A DNA stretch of 64,000 bases, taken from contig NZ_FOZV01000004.1 in NCBI RefSeq assembly GCF_900116065.1, positions 124,001 through 188,000 of the forward strand. The letters run 5' to 3'. Source of the DNA: Brevundimonas viscosa (GTDB lineage Bacteria; Pseudomonadota; Alphaproteobacteria; Caulobacterales; Caulobacteraceae). Below are positions 24,587-35,367 of this stretch, one piece after another (within the stretch, counting starts at the first letter, position 1; each line of letters opens with the position of its first letter). The notes beneath the pieces are model-generated. The model saw only the letters and a program-made list of their open reading frames with translations, was not told the origin of the DNA and did not search any database. The translations under genes and the position numbers were made by a program.

Positions 24587-25671
24587 GGACGGGCGGTCCG
24601 GCGACGGGCGAACCACAGGTACAGGCCCGAGACCAGCACCACGATGGTGACGAAGTCGAGCAGCGCCCAGACGATCTTCAGCGGCAACCCGCCGTAGTCG
24701 CCGAAGTGCAGCGGCTGCGACAGCGACAGGACCGTCACATACCAGGGAGTCGGCGCGACCGCGGCCAGCTCGCCCGTGCGGGCGTCGATCAGGGCGGGGG
24801 TGGTCAGGTGGGCGGTCAGCGGCGTCTCGCCGTGGAAGAAGACCGCGTAGTGATGCTCGGTGGAGTAGCTGGAGCCGGGGAAGGCGACGAACTGCAGCTT
24901 CATCCCCGGCAGGGCTTCGCGGGCGCGGCGGACCGCATCGTCCAGCGAACTGCGCTCCGTAAGGGGCGCCGGGGCGTCATAGGCCTCGGTCAGCTCCTTC
25001 AGCGCCGTGTCCTTCCAGTAGGCGATGATCGGCACGGCCAGGGTGTTGACCACGCCCGTGACCCCGACCACCAGCACCCAGGCCACCGTCACCACCCCCA
25101 GCAGGTTGTGATAGTCCAGCCAGCGCGCCCGCGCCTTCTTCGAGGCCCGCACCGTGCCGAACGGCAGGCGGCGCATGAACGGCGCATAGAGCACGACGCC
25201 CGAGACCACGGCGGCCACCAGCATCAGCCCCATCAGCCCGAGGAACAGCATGCCGGGCAGGCCGAGGAACAGGTCCGTGTGCAGCTGGAGCAGGAACTCC
25301 ATGACCGGGTGGCCGGAGACCGGCGGGGCGGGGGCTCCACTCGTCCGGTCGACGGGCTGGAAGGTGTACTGGCCCGCCGCGCCGTCGGGATCGACGCTGG
25401 TCACGTTCACCACCGGCCGGTCCTCGTCGAAGCTCATGAAGGCCGGAACCCCGCCCGAATGGCGCGACAGGGCGGCGTCCAGCACCTGATCCAGATCGAG
25501 GCTGCGTCCCTCGGCGGCCGGCTTCCAGTCCTGATGCAGCAGGACCTCGTCGATCTCGTGCGAGAAGACGAGCGGCAGGCCGGTGATGCAGAGCATCAGC
25601 AGGAACAGGGTCGAGACCAGGCTCGACCACCTGTGCACCCACGACCACGCGCGCAGCGTCTGCGTCCTCAT
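24583..25671 (-). CDS. PepSY-associated transmembrane protein (iron-uptake reductase-like)
   Basis: The 362-residue protein has four main membrane helices around periplasmic PepSY regions. The N-terminal SWVHRWSSLVSTLFLLMLC and the later DYHNLLGVVTVAWVLVVG and QPLHFGDYGGLPLKIVW carry the conserved His residues of PepSY-TM proteins, which likely bind heme and reduce ferric chelates at the inner membrane. It starts five bases after the TonB receptor stop, so the receptor and reductase are an operon. The small membrane protein follows with a four-base overlap. Confidence 0.88.
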   Translation of the reverse strand: MRTQTLRAWSWVHRWSSLVSTLFLLMLCITGLPLVFSHEIDEVLLHQDWKPAAEGRSLDLDQVLDAALSRHSGGVPAFMSFDEDRPVVNVTSVDPDGAAGQYTFQPVDRTSGAPAPPVSGHPVMEFLLQLHTDLFLGLPGMLFLGLMGLMLVAAVVSGVVLYAPFMRRLPFGTVRASKKARARWLDYHNLLGVVTVAWVLVVGVTGVVNTLAVPIIAYWKDTALKELTEAYDAPAPLTERSSLDDAVRRAREALPGMKLQFVAFPGSSYSTEHHYAVFFHGETPLTAHLTTPALIDARTGELAAVAPTPWYVTVLSLSQPLHFGDYGGLPLKIVWALLDFVTIVVLVSGLYLWFARRRTARP

Positions 25672-25676
25672 TCCGG

Positions 25677-27842
25677 TCAGAAGTCCGCCGAGATCGACAC
25701 GGAGACGCTGCGCGGGGCCCCCAGCGTCAGGTAGTTGGCCCCCGGATAGCCGCCGACCGCGACCCACTGATCCTCGTCGGCCAGGTTCTCGACCCGGGCG
25801 CGCACGGTCACCGACCGCCCCCCGGCCTCGAAGGCGTAGCGAACCCCGGCGTCGAAGCGGGTCCAGGACTCAAGCTCGACCGTGTTCGCCGCGTTGACGA
25901 ACTGGGGACCGGTGTGAACCGCCCGGCCTTCCAGGGTCAGGCCGGGGACGGCGGGGATGTCCCACTCGACATTGAGATTGCCCTGCAACTCCGGCGCGCC
26001 GATGGGGGCGTTTCCGTCGCCCGTCCCCCCGGCGGTCCGGGTCAGCTCCGCGTCCAGCAAGGTGACGCCGCCCAGCAGGCGCAGGCCCTCGACCGGCTCC
26101 CCGAACAGGCTCAGTTCGAGACCGCGGTTCTCCTGCTCGCCGTTGGCGGCGAAGACGTTGTTCTCGACGAAGGCGCTGGGCAGGGTCAGGCGGAACAGAC
26201 TGATCGACGTGCCGAACGCGCCGCCGTCGTACTTCGCGCCCACCTCGGCCTGTTCGCCGCGGAAGGGGTCGAGCACCTCGCCGGCGTTGTCGACCGGGAC
26301 CCCGCCGCTGACCGCCGGGGCCGTCTGTCCGGGGACGAGGGCTTCCGCATAGTTGGCGTAGAGAGACACCCGCTCGGACGGCTTGTAGACGACCGCGAAG
26401 GCCGGCGTGATCGCGTCTCCCTCGTAGGATGAGGACCCGGCGCCTGTGTTGTAGTCGTACGAGCGGGTCTCGATGCTCTGGTGGCGCACCCCCGCCGTCA
26501 CGAGCAGACGGCCATCCAGGAACGACATCATGTCGGCGAGTGCGAGGGAGGCGTTCTCCACCCGCTCGGTGACGTTCGGGGCGTCCATGTCGCCGCCGAC
26601 GAAGAAGTCCGCGGCCGGCGGCGCGACGGCGACCGGGTCGTACAGGTCGCTGGCGAAGCCGGCGAAGTTCGAGAAGGCGTAGGCGTTCTCCGACTTCGAT
26701 TGCACCCTGGAGGCCGAGGCGACGAGGCGGTGGCCGACGGCGCCGGTGGTCAGGTCGGCGCGCACACCGACGTCCCCGGACCACACCGTGTCGCGGCGCT
26801 CGTTGTCGAAGCGGTAGGCGCTAAGGGTTCCGTTGGCCTGCGCCCGCGGGTTGGCCAGCCGGTTCGCCTCCTCGCCCTGCCGCCCGCCGAACGCCGCCCA
26901 GGCGACGACGTCGTCGGTCAGGTCGACCTCGCCGCGCGCCGCGCCGAACAGCTGCTGCTCGTCGGTGTACGTCCACGGCTGGGCGAAGTTGGCGTCCGCG
27001 TCGGGCGGCGCAGGGACCGAGCCGGTCGGGGTGACGCTGGGCCGCGGCGCATCGATGCGGTGGTCCTGCCAGCCGAGGTCGGCCGAGAAGCGGGTGCGGT
27101 CGCCGCGATGGTCGACGCCCAGCCCGATGACGCGCAGCTGGCGGTCCTCGCCGTCCACCGCGCCGGACCCGTCGCGCCCGGCAAGATTCAGGCGCAGGCC
27201 CCACTCCCGGTCGGCGCCGAAGCGGCGCGACAGGTCGGCGGCTGCGTAGAGCTCGTCCTCCCCCGACCAGCCGGCGCTCAGCCGGTTCAGGGGGACGTCC
27301 CCGGCCCGCTTGGGCACGAGATTGAAGGCGCCGCCGACGCCGCTGCCCCCGGGCGCGGCTCCGTTCAGGAAGGCGGTCGCTCCGTGGAACACCTCGACCC
27401 GCTCCAGCAGCTCCGCGGCCACGAACTGGCGCGGCAGGACGCCGAACAGGCCGTTGTAGGTCATGTCGTCGGAATACACCGGGAAGCCGCGGATGACGTA
27501 CAGCTCCTGGAAGTTGCCGAAGCCCTTGGTGACGCGCACGGCGGGGTCATTCTGCAGCACGTCGGCGACGCTGCGCGCCTGCTGGTCGCGGATCAGCGCC
27601 TCCGTGTAGCTGGTCGTGGCGAAGGGCGTGTCCATCAGATCGAGCGAGCCGAGCAGCCCGGCGCGGCCGCCGGTCGCCACCTGTCCGCCGGCGTAGGCGG
27701 GCGGCAGGCGGACCTGGGAGCCGGTGACCACGATCTCGCCGAGCTCGGTGGCGGCTTCGACCTCCTGGGCGAGAGCGGGCGTCGAAACCGCCACCGCGGC
27801 GACGGCGACGGAGGACAGCAGGACGGCGAGGCGACGGGACAC
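25677..27842 (-). CDS. TonB-dependent siderophore receptor
   Basis: The 721-residue outer-membrane receptor has a signal peptide (MSRRLAVLLSSVAVAAVAVS, cleaved near ALAQ), a TonB-box-like region ELGEIVVTGSQ, a plug domain (ATTSYTEALIRDQQARSVAD, GFGNFQELYVIRGFPVY) and a 22-strand barrel ending in Phe (VSVSISADF). The siderophore is unknown. The start is GTG at 27842, with GGAG six bases upstream. A palindromic Fur-like operator lies 14 bases upstream of the start, consistent with iron repression. Downstream genes encode a PepSY reductase-like protein and a small membrane protein. Confidence 0.93.
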   Translation of the reverse strand: MSRRLAVLLSSVAVAAVAVSTPALAQEVEAATELGEIVVTGSQVRLPPAYAGGQVATGGRAGLLGSLDLMDTPFATTSYTEALIRDQQARSVADVLQNDPAVRVTKGFGNFQELYVIRGFPVYSDDMTYNGLFGVLPRQFVAAELLERVEVFHGATAFLNGAAPGGSGVGGAFNLVPKRAGDVPLNRLSAGWSGEDELYAAADLSRRFGADREWGLRLNLAGRDGSGAVDGEDRQLRVIGLGVDHRGDRTRFSADLGWQDHRIDAPRPSVTPTGSVPAPPDADANFAQPWTYTDEQQLFGAARGEVDLTDDVVAWAAFGGRQGEEANRLANPRAQANGTLSAYRFDNERRDTVWSGDVGVRADLTTGAVGHRLVASASRVQSKSENAYAFSNFAGFASDLYDPVAVAPPAADFFVGGDMDAPNVTERVENASLALADMMSFLDGRLLVTAGVRHQSIETRSYDYNTGAGSSSYEGDAITPAFAVVYKPSERVSLYANYAEALVPGQTAPAVSGGVPVDNAGEVLDPFRGEQAEVGAKYDGGAFGTSISLFRLTLPSAFVENNVFAANGEQENRGLELSLFGEPVEGLRLLGGVTLLDAELTRTAGGTGDGNAPIGAPELQGNLNVEWDIPAVPGLTLEGRAVHTGPQFVNAANTVELESWTRFDAGVRYAFEAGGRSVTVRARVENLADEDQWVAVGGYPGANYLTLGAPRSVSVSISADF

Positions 27843-27856
27843 GACTGGCTCCAGAA

Positions 27857-27873
27857 ATGCGAATGGCTCGCAT
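27857..27873 (-). promoter_or_regulatory. Candidate Fur-type operator of the TonB receptor operon
   Basis: ATGCGA-N5-TCGCAT is a perfect inverted repeat with AT-rich character unusual for this genome. Extended with the adjoining TTAT it resembles Fur boxes of the GAATnnnTCnCATTAT type. It ends 15 bases before the receptor start codon, so bound repressor would block transcription or initiation. Confidence 0.6.
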
Positions 27874-27987
27874 TATCTGTCGCGCCCGGGCCGTGCAAGG
27901 TCCTGCGAAGCGGAACCGGGAGGCGCGACGGCGCGCCGCACCGGGAACCGAGGTTGAGGCCGTCCACGACCGGGCGTGGCGGGGAGC

Positions 27988-28836
27988 CTATTGAGCGGTC
28001 CAGCCGCCGTCGATCGAGAAGCTGGCGCCGTTGGCGGACGCGCCAAGGTCGGAGACGAGGTAGAGCATCATCCCGACCAGTTCGTCGGTGGTCACGAAGC
28101 GCTTGGTCGGTTGCGAGCCGAGGATCACGTCCTTCAGCACCTGCTCCTTCGACATCCCCCGCGTCCTGGCCTGGTCGGCGATCTGCTTCTCGACGATCGG
28201 CGTTTCGACGAAGCCGGGGCAGAGGGCGTTGCAGGTGATGCCGTCCTGGGCCACCTCGAGCGCCACCGTCTTGGTGAAGCCGAGGACGCCGTGCTTGGCG
28301 GCGACATAGGCCGACTTGAACGGGCTGGCGACCAGGCCGTGGGCCGAGGCCACGTTGATGATCCGCCCGCGGCCCTGCGCCTTCATGATCGGGATCGCCG
28401 CCCGCGTGGCGTAGAAGGTCGAGGACAGGTTGACGGCGACGATCTGCTCCCACTTGTCGGCCGGGAACTTCTCCACCGCCTCGACGTGCTGGACGCCGGC
28501 GTTGTTGATCAGGATGTCCACCCGGCCGAGCTGGTGCCGCGCGAAGGCGACCATGTCGGCGACCTCGTCGCCGCGCCGCATGTCGGCGGCGTGGTAGCGC
28601 ACCCGCACCCCGCAGCTGGCTTCCATCTCGGCGCGCGTGCGCTCGATCTCGGAGGGGTCGCCGAGCCCGTTCAGGACCACGTCGCCGCCGCGCGAGGCGA
28701 TGGCCCGGGCCATGGCCAGGCCGATGCCCGAGGTGGAGCCCGAGATCACCGCCACCTGTCCCTTCAGGTCGCCGATGTCGCGGAAGGGCTCGCGAGCCGT
28801 GTCGGAGGCGTCGCCGCGCTTGGGCCACTGGAACAT
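27988..28836 (-). CDS. 3-hydroxybutyrate dehydrogenase-like SDR
   Basis: The 282-residue short-chain dehydrogenase has the cofactor motif ISGSTSGIGLAMARAI, NNAG in LINNAGVQHVEAVEKFP, the catalytic Ser in NVASAHGLVASPF and YxxxK in AYVAAKHGVLGF. The ASAHG and KSAYVAAKHG segments and CPGFVETPIVEKQI fit NAD-dependent D-3-hydroxybutyrate dehydrogenase, which links polyhydroxybutyrate and ketone-body turnover to acetoacetate. The first 25 residues are an extra N-terminal extension. No phb genes are adjacent. Confidence 0.88.
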   Translation of the reverse strand: MFQWPKRGDASDTAREPFRDIGDLKGQVAVISGSTSGIGLAMARAIASRGGDVVLNGLGDPSEIERTRAEMEASCGVRVRYHAADMRRGDEVADMVAFARHQLGRVDILINNAGVQHVEAVEKFPADKWEQIVAVNLSSTFYATRAAIPIMKAQGRGRIINVASAHGLVASPFKSAYVAAKHGVLGFTKTVALEVAQDGITCNALCPGFVETPIVEKQIADQARTRGMSKEQVLKDVILGSQPTKRFVTTDELVGMMLYLVSDLGASANGASFSIDGGWTAQ

Positions 28837-28901
28837 GAGGTTATCGTCCGTCTGTCTTGCGCCGTCAGCCTAGCCGTTCGCGGGTGCGAAGGCGACCGGC
28901 C

Positions 28902-29675
28902 TCAGGAATTTCCCGACCTGATGAATATCCAGTCCGTCTCGCTGGAGGAAGCCTTGTCGAAACGGTAGCCGTCGCGGTCGAAGGCCTTCAGGTCGGCCGC
29001 CGCCGCAATGCGCTCGTCCGCTGCAAAGCGGGCCATGGCCCCCCGCGCCCGCTTGGCGAAGAAGGAGATCACCCGGCTCTCGCCGTCGCGGGCCTCGCGG
29101 AAGTGGCAGGTCACCACCCGCAGCTTCAGCGCCCGGGCGTCCACGGCGCCGAAATATTCCTGGCTGGCCAGGTTCACCAGCGTCGGATCGGCGTGACCCT
29201 CGGCGTCGGCGTTGAGCTGTTTCGAGATGCGGTCGCCCCAGAAGTCGTAGAGGTTGGCGCCGCGCCGGGTCTTCAGCCGCGTACCCATCTCGAGCCGGTA
29301 GGGCTGGATCCGGTCCAGCGGCCGCAGCAGGCCGTAGAGGCCCGACAGGATGCGGATATGGTCCTGCGCCCAGCCGAGGGTCTCCGCATCCATCGAGCGG
29401 GCCTCAAGCCCCTGGTAGACGTCGCCGGCGAAGGCGAAGGCGGCCTGCACCCCCTTGTCCAGCGCCGCGGCGTCCAGCGCCCGGAACCGCTCCTGGTTCA
29501 GCTTCGCCAGATCGGTTGACAGCGACATCAGCCGGCGCAGCTCCGCCTGCGTCTGGCGGCGCGCCGTCCGCACCAGCGATGTGGTGTCCTCGACGAAGCG
29601 CCGCTCGCTGGCGGGCGCCTCGGGGCCGGCTTCGGTGAAGTCCAGTCGTTTGGCCGGGGCGAGGACGATCAGCAT
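28902..29675 (-). CDS. yaaA: YaaA family peroxide stress protein (UPF0246)
   Basis: The 257-residue protein carries the family pattern: MLIVLAPAKRLDF, LMSLSTDLAKLNQERF, AFAGDVYQGLEARSM, ILSGLYGLLRPLDRIQPYRL, EMGTRL and FFAKRARGAMARF. YaaA limits free iron and DNA damage during peroxide stress in E. coli and binds DNA. All core motifs are present and the length is normal. It lies 42 bases downstream of nnrD on the same strand. Its own promoter is not evident. Confidence 0.93.
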   Translation of the reverse strand: MLIVLAPAKRLDFTEAGPEAPASERRFVEDTTSLVRTARRQTQAELRRLMSLSTDLAKLNQERFRALDAAALDKGVQAAFAFAGDVYQGLEARSMDAETLGWAQDHIRILSGLYGLLRPLDRIQPYRLEMGTRLKTRRGANLYDFWGDRISKQLNADAEGHADPTLVNLASQEYFGAVDARALKLRVVTCHFREARDGESRVISFFAKRARGAMARFAADERIAAAADLKAFDRDGYRFDKASSSETDWIFIRSGNS

Positions 29676-29717
29676 GGCGTCCTGTTAGGCCGCTTCGCCG
29701 GGGAATTGAACCGCCGC

Positions 29718-31002
<1,285 letters not shown>

Positions 31003-31017
31003 CCGCCACAGACCACC

Positions 31018-31041
31018 GGCCGTCCTTAGGGGCGGCCGTTT
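31018..31041 (+). terminator. Weak hairpin between glnB and glnA
   Basis: GGCCGTCC (31018-31025) pairs with GGGCGGCC (31030-31037) around loop TTAG, with one G-U pair, and is followed by GTTTC. The short T run makes it at best a partial terminator, which would let glnB be expressed above glnA or serve as a processing site. Confidence 0.4.
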
Positions 31042-31072
31042 CACTTCCTCCCCAAGAAACGGACCTCGAGAA

Positions 31073-32482
31073 ATGAGCGACGCCGGCAAGATACTGAAAG
31101 AGATCAAGGAGAAGGACGTCCGCTACGTCGATCTCCGGTTTACCGACACCAGGGGCCGGATGCAGCATGTCACCTTCGACATCGACCTCGTCGACGAGGA
31201 GTTCCTCGAGGAGGGCACCATGTTCGACGGCTCGTCGATCGCCGGCTGGAAGGCGATCAACGAGTCCGACATGCTGCTCAAGCCGGACCTGGCCAATTTC
31301 TGGATCGATCCCTTCTACCAGCAGACCACCCTGTTCCTGTTCTGCGACGTGCTGAACCCGGACACCGGCGAGCCCTACAACCGCGACAGCCGCTCGATGG
31401 CCAAGAAGGCCCTGGCCTATGTCCAGTCGTCGGGCGTGGGCGACACCGTCTATTTCGGGCCGGAAGCCGAGTTCTTCATCTTCGACGACGTGCGCTGGTC
31501 CACGGCCTCGCACGACACCGGCTACAGCTATGATTCGATCGAGCTGCCGGCGAACACCGGCGCCGAGTATTCCGAAGGCAACATGGGTCACCGCCCGACG
31601 CACAAGGGCGGCTACTTCCCCGTCAATCCCACCGACAGCGCCCAGGACCTGCGCAGCGAGATGCTGGGCGTGATGCGCGACCTCGGCATGCAGCCGGAGA
31701 AGCACCACCACGAGGTGGCGCCGGCCCAGCACGAGCTCGGCCTGAAGTTCAGCGACCTGCTGACCATGGCCGACCGCACCCAGCTCTATAAGTACGTCAT
31801 CCACAACGTCGCCGCCGCCTACGGCAAATCGGCCACCTTCATGGCCAAGCCGACCTTCGGCGACAACGGCTCGGGCATGCACGTGCACCAGTCGATCTGG
31901 CGCGACGGCAAGCCGCTGTTCGCCGGCGACAAGTACGCCGGCCTGTCGGACATGTGCCTGTGGTACATCGGCGGCATCATCAAGCACGCCAAGGCGATCA
32001 ACGCCTTCGCCAACTCGACGACCAACTCCTACAAACGGCTGGTTCCCGGCTACGAAGCGCCGGTGAAGCTGGCCTATTCGGCCCGCAACCGCTCGGCCTC
32101 GATCCGGATTCCGTGGGTCAATTCGCCCAAGGCCAAGCGCATCGAGGCGCGCTTCCCCGATCCGATGGGCAACCCCTATCTGACCTTCGTCGCCCTGCTG
32201 ATGGCCGGCCTCGACGGCATCGAGAACCGCATCGATCCGGGCGCTGCCGCCGACAAGAACCTGTACGACCTGCCGCCGGAAGAGCGCGGCAACATCCCCG
32301 AGGTCTGCGGCTCGCTGCGCGAGGCGCTGGAGAACCTCGACAAGGACCGCGCCTTCCTCAAGAAGGGCGGCGTCATGGATGACGACTTCATCGACAGCTA
32401 CATCGAGCTGAAGATGGAGGAGGTGATGCGCCTGCAGCTGCACCCGCATCCGGTCGAGTTCGACATGTACTACAGCTGCTGA
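31073..32482 (+). CDS. glnA: Glutamine synthetase type I
   Basis: GlnA makes glutamine from glutamate and ammonia as a cytoplasmic dodecamer. The 469-residue length and the adenylylation-site segment [11 protein letters not shown] mark the adenylylation-regulated GSI-beta form. Other motifs are [61 protein letters not shown] and [10 protein letters not shown]. GlnB directly upstream would govern the adenylyltransferase. A perfect 14-base-pair terminator follows its stop. Confidence 0.98.
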   Translation: MSDAGKILKEIKEKDVRYVDLRFTDTRGRMQHVTFDIDLVDEEFLEEGTMFDGSSIAGWKAINESDMLLKPDLANFWIDPFYQQTTLFLFCDVLNPDTGEPYNRDSRSMAKKALAYVQSSGVGDTVYFGPEAEFFIFDDVRWSTASHDTGYSYDSIELPANTGAEYSEGNMGHRPTHKGGYFPVNPTDSAQDLRSEMLGVMRDLGMQPEKHHHEVAPAQHELGLKFSDLLTMADRTQLYKYVIHNVAAAYGKSATFMAKPTFGDNGSGMHVHQSIWRDGKPLFAGDKYAGLSDMCLWYIGGIIKHAKAINAFANSTTNSYKRLVPGYEAPVKLAYSARNRSASIRIPWVNSPKAKRIEARFPDPMGNPYLTFVALLMAGLDGIENRIDPGAAADKNLYDLPPEERGNIPEVCGSLREALENLDKDRAFLKKGGVMDDDFIDSYIELKMEEVMRLQLHPHPVEFDMYYSC

Positions 32483-32509
32483 TCGACAGGGGGACTGACG
32501 ATCACGCGG

Positions 32510-32541
32510 AAGGGGCCGGACGAGCGATCGTCCGGCCCCTT
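32510..32541 (+). terminator. Strong terminator after glnA
   Basis: AAGGGGCCGGACGA (32510-32523) pairs perfectly with TCGTCCGGCCCCTT (32528-32541) around loop GCGA, and ATCGTTT follows. Because the stem begins with AA and ends with TT it can also serve the convergent lipoprotein gene, making it probably bidirectional. Confidence 0.85.
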
Positions 32542-32559
32542 ATCGTTTGCGGCCCCGAC

Positions 32560-32862
32560 CTAGCGGTTGGTGGTCTCGACCTCGACGCCGTCGCGACCGG
32601 CGCGCACGGTGGTGGTGTCGCCCTCGGGGACGCGCTCGATCTCGACCGGCGGGGTGGGGACGGCGACCTCGCGCTCGACCACGACCGGCGACGTCGGAAC
32701 GGCGACCTCGCGGGTCTCGACCACGGTCCGGGTTTCGATGGGCGCGGCCTCGCCGGCCGCGTCGGCGTTTGCGCCGTCATTGTCCGCCGGGGTGCAGGCC
32801 GCGGCGACCAGGGCCAGGGCCGCGACCGGGGCCGCGGCGATCGGGGTGTGGGGAAGGCGCAT
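32560..32862 (-). CDS. Small lipoprotein with a repeated Pro/Val-rich segment
   Basis: The 100-residue product has a lipoprotein signal with lipobox LVAAAC (Cys23). The mature part is acidic, then contains a duplicated segment, REVAVPTSPVVVE and REVAVPTPPVEIE, and ends in a charged tail. The repeat suggests an extended periplasmic linker or a binding surface. No family is recognised. It lies downstream of tatC on the same strand, 59 bases away, and may be transcribed with tatABC. Confidence 0.75.
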   Translation of the reverse strand: MRLPHTPIAAAPVAALALVAAACTPADNDGANADAAGEAAPIETRTVVETREVAVPTSPVVVEREVAVPTPPVEIERVPEGDTTTVRAGRDGVEVETTNR

Positions 32863-32921
32863 GGGGGGAACTCCTGCGATGGAACCCCCGCCAAACGGTC
32901 CCGCTGCAGGGCCGGTTCCGC

Positions 32922-33815
32922 TCAGGCGGCCAGGCCCTCGGCCTCGTCCGCCTTCTTCCGGCGCAGCTCGATCAGGCGCACGCACCAGATCGACACCTCA
33001 TAGAGCAGCACCAGCGGCACGGCGAGCATCAGCTGACTGATCGGGTCCGGCGGGGTCACGACGGCCGCCACCACGACCACAGCGACGATGGCGTACCGCC
33101 GCCCCTCGGCCATGGTTTTCGAACTGATGATCCCGGCCAGGCCCAGAAGGGTCATGACCACTGGCAGCTGGAAACAGAGGCCGAAGGCGAGGATCAGCGC
33201 CGTCACCAGGTTCATGTATTCCGACACCTTGGGCAGCAAGGCGGCGCTGACGCCGGCCTGGTCGATGCCCTGGCTCAGCGAGAACCACATCACGAACGGC
33301 AGCATGACGAAGTAAACCAGCGCCGCGCCGAGCAGGAACAGCAGGGGCGCCGCGATCAGGAAGGGAAGGAAGGCTCCCCGCTCGTTTCGGTACAGGCCGG
33401 GCGCGACGAAGCGGTACAGCTGCCAGGCAAGGACCGGGAAGGCCACGATCACCGCCCCGAAGCCGGCCAGCTTCATTTTCGTGAACAGGATTTCCAGCGG
33501 CGCCGTGTAGATCAGATTGACCGTCTGGCCGTCGATCAGCGGCAACGGCTTCAGGCCGGCGGTGCCGAGGATCAGGTCCAGCGGCGAGACCGCCGCGTGC
33601 GCCCCGCCGCCCGCCGCCGCGTGGAAGGCCGCCGCCGCCGCGAACGGCTTCACCAGGAAGATGTAGATCGGCTCGGAGAAGCTGAAGCACAGGATGAAGC
33701 CGAGGACGAACGCGACCACGCAAATCAGCAGACGGGTGCGCAGCTCGATCAGATGCGCCATCAGCGGTGCGCGGGACGCCTCGATCTCGGCCTCGTCCTG
33801 ATCGGTACGGCTCAC
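32922..33815 (-). CDS. tatC: Sec-independent (Tat) translocase subunit TatC
   Basis: TatC binds twin-arginine signal peptides in the inner membrane. The 297-residue product has six hydrophobic segments, with LMAHLIELRTRLLIC and FSFSEPIYIFLVKPF near the N-terminus and the conserved VAFPVLAWQLYRFVAPGLY in the middle. It is longer than E. coli TatC by an insert rich in Ala/Gly/His around residues 80-100 (HAAAGGGAHAA). The GTG start overlaps the tatB stop as GTGA. The charged C-terminus ends RRKKADEAEGLAA. Confidence 0.95.
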   Translation of the reverse strand: MSRTDQDEAEIEASRAPLMAHLIELRTRLLICVVAFVLGFILCFSFSEPIYIFLVKPFAAAAAFHAAAGGGAHAAVSPLDLILGTAGLKPLPLIDGQTVNLIYTAPLEILFTKMKLAGFGAVIVAFPVLAWQLYRFVAPGLYRNERGAFLPFLIAAPLLFLLGAALVYFVMLPFVMWFSLSQGIDQAGVSAALLPKVSEYMNLVTALILAFGLCFQLPVVMTLLGLAGIISSKTMAEGRRYAIVAVVVVAAVVTPPDPISQLMLAVPLVLLYEVSIWCVRLIELRRKKADEAEGLAA

Positions 33816-34390
33816 GAGGCGGTCCCCTTGCGGCGCGTCGCGCGCGGCTTCGGCCTAGTGGCGGCCGGGGCGTCAGCGGCGGCGGCCGTCTTGCGCGGTT
33901 TGGCCGCCTTCCGGGGCGATGGCTTGTCTTTGGAGGTTCCGGCCTTGGCCGCCGTCTTTCGGGCGCGCGCCGGCTTGGCGGCGGGCTCGATCGCAGGGGC
34001 CGGCGTCTCCAGCGGCGCCGTCGCCGGAGGGCTGGCGGGCCACTCCTCGGGCGCGGTGAGGGCGGGGGCCGGAGCCGGGGCGTCGAGCGGCCGGTTCAGG
34101 TCGTCGCGGATGTCGCGAAAGGTCGCCTCGGCCTCCGCGCCCAGCGGCATCATGTTGGACTGGCCGCGGCGCAGCGCCTCGACCTCCTTGCGCAGTTCGT
34201 CGAGCTCCGACTGGCGCGCCATCTCGTCGAAGCTGGAGCGGAATTCGTTGGCCATGCGGCGCGCCTTGGCCACCCACTGACCCAGCTTGCGCAGCATCAG
34301 CGGCAGGCGCTCTGGCCCCACCACAAGCAGGGCCACCAGCGCGATGATCAGATATTCGAACCCCCCGATGCCGGGGCCGAGGCCGCCCAT
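33812..34390 (-). CDS. tatB: Sec-independent (Tat) translocase subunit TatB
   Basis: The 192-residue protein opens with the TatB membrane helix (GFEYLIIALVALLVVGPERLP), which contains the conserved Glu/Pro hinge. An amphipathic helix follows (LMLRKLGQWVAKARRMANEF), and then a long Ala/Pro/Lys-rich tail from about residue 100 that is probably disordered. TatB works with TatC in substrate recognition. It lies between tatA and tatC, overlapping tatC by four bases. Confidence 0.93.
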   Translation of the reverse strand: MGGLGPGIGGFEYLIIALVALLVVGPERLPLMLRKLGQWVAKARRMANEFRSSFDEMARQSELDELRKEVEALRRGQSNMMPLGAEAEATFRDIRDDLNRPLDAPAPAPALTAPEEWPASPPATAPLETPAPAIEPAAKPARARKTAAKAGTSKDKPSPRKAAKPRKTAAAADAPAATRPKPRATRRKGTAS

Positions 34391-34419
34391 ACGTCAGGGT
34401 CTCCAGCGCGAGAGCGCGA

Positions 34420-34638
34420 TCAGGATTTCAGGTCTTCTTTTTCCGCGTCGGTGCGCGGGAGGGCGCCGGCGCGCTCGTCCGCGGGCTTGGTCTCGTCAGT
34501 GTCCTTCAGCCCGTCGCGGAACGCCCGCACGCCCTTGGCTGCGTCGCCCATGATGGCCGACAGCTTGCCCCGGCCGCCGAACAACAGCAGCACCACGATG
34601 GCGACGATGACCCAGTGCCAGATGCTGAAAGAACCCAC
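34420..34638 (-). CDS. tatA: Sec-independent (Tat) translocase subunit TatA
   Basis: The 72-residue protein shows the TatA pattern: [20 protein letters not shown] membrane helix, [21 protein letters not shown] hinge and amphipathic helix, and an acidic/polar tail. It oligomerises to form the Tat channel. The start is GTG at 34638, with GAGGAG eight bases upstream; longer frames upstream overlap the rnhA promoter region. It heads the tatABC operon and is divergent from rnhA. Confidence 0.95.
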   Translation of the reverse strand: MGSFSIWHWVIVAIVVLLLFGGRGKLSAIMGDAAKGVRAFRDGLKDTDETKPADERAGALPRTDAEKEDLKS

Positions 34639-34744
34639 GGCGAAGTCTCCTCGTTCGGGTCGATGCGCGACCCGGAAATCAGCTTGCCGGCGCATATAGG
34701 CGGATCGGTGGCGCGACGCCAAGCGAACCTGTAGGCACGCGCCC

Positions 34745-35188
34745 ATGAGTCACGTCATCATCCACACCGACGGCGCCTGTCGCGGCAATCCGGGTCCGGG
34801 CGGCTGGGGCGCCGTGCTCCAGACCGGCGGCGGTCACGAGAAGGAGTTGTGGGGCGGTGAGGCGCTGACCACCAACAACCGCATGGAGCTGATGGCGGCG
34901 ATCCGGGCGCTGGAGGCGCTGAACCGGCCGTGCCGCGTGGACCTGCACACCGACAGCAAATACGTCATGACCGGCATCACCGAATGGATCCGCGGCTGGA
35001 AGGCGCGCGGCTGGAAGACGGCCGACAGGAAGCCGGTCAAGAACGACGACCTGTGGAAACGCCTCGACGAGGCCCGCCTGCGTCACGAGGTGAAGTGGCA
35101 CTGGGTCAAGGGTCACGCCGGCCACGAACTGAACGAGCGCGCCGACCGGCTGGCCAACCGCGGCGTTGACGAGATGCTTCAGTCCTGA
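34745..35188 (+). CDS. rnhA: Ribonuclease HI
   Basis: RNase HI removes RNA from RNA-DNA hybrids. The 147-residue enzyme has the catalytic acidic residues in [19 protein letters not shown] (Asp), [13 protein letters not shown] (Glu), [12 protein letters not shown] (Asp) and [10 protein letters not shown] (Asp), plus the basic protrusion [16 protein letters not shown] and [12 protein letters not shown]. It is divergent from tatA, and its 3' end overlaps the convergent small membrane protein gene by ten bases. Confidence 0.97.
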   Translation: MSHVIIHTDGACRGNPGPGGWGAVLQTGGGHEKELWGGEALTTNNRMELMAAIRALEALNRPCRVDLHTDSKYVMTGITEWIRGWKARGWKTADRKPVKNDDLWKRLDEARLRHEVKWHWVKGHAGHELNERADRLANRGVDEMLQS

Positions 35189-35361
35189 TCGGCCGTCTTC
35201 CGGCGTTTTTCGACCTTGTGTCGAATCCAAAGCGCGACGGGCACGGTCAGGATAAGAAACGCCACGATCCGACCCGCCCAGTTGTCCCCGGACGTCCAGG
35301 CAGTATAGCCGGCCCCCCCAATGAAAGCCGCCCAAACCATCCAGGGTGGGACGCGGCTCAC
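35179..35361 (-). CDS. Small membrane protein, 60 aa
   Basis: The product has two hydrophobic helices ([17 protein letters not shown] and [15 protein letters not shown]) and a basic C-terminus ([14 protein letters not shown]). It starts with GTG at 35361, six bases after the NfeD stop, so it probably belongs to the SPFH-NfeD transcript. No family is recognised. The 3' end overlaps rnhA, which is on the other strand. Confidence 0.6.
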   Translation of the reverse strand: MSRVPPWMVWAAFIGGAGYTAWTSGDNWAGRIVAFLILTVPVALWIRHKVEKRRKTADQD

Positions 35362-35367
35362 GATCGT

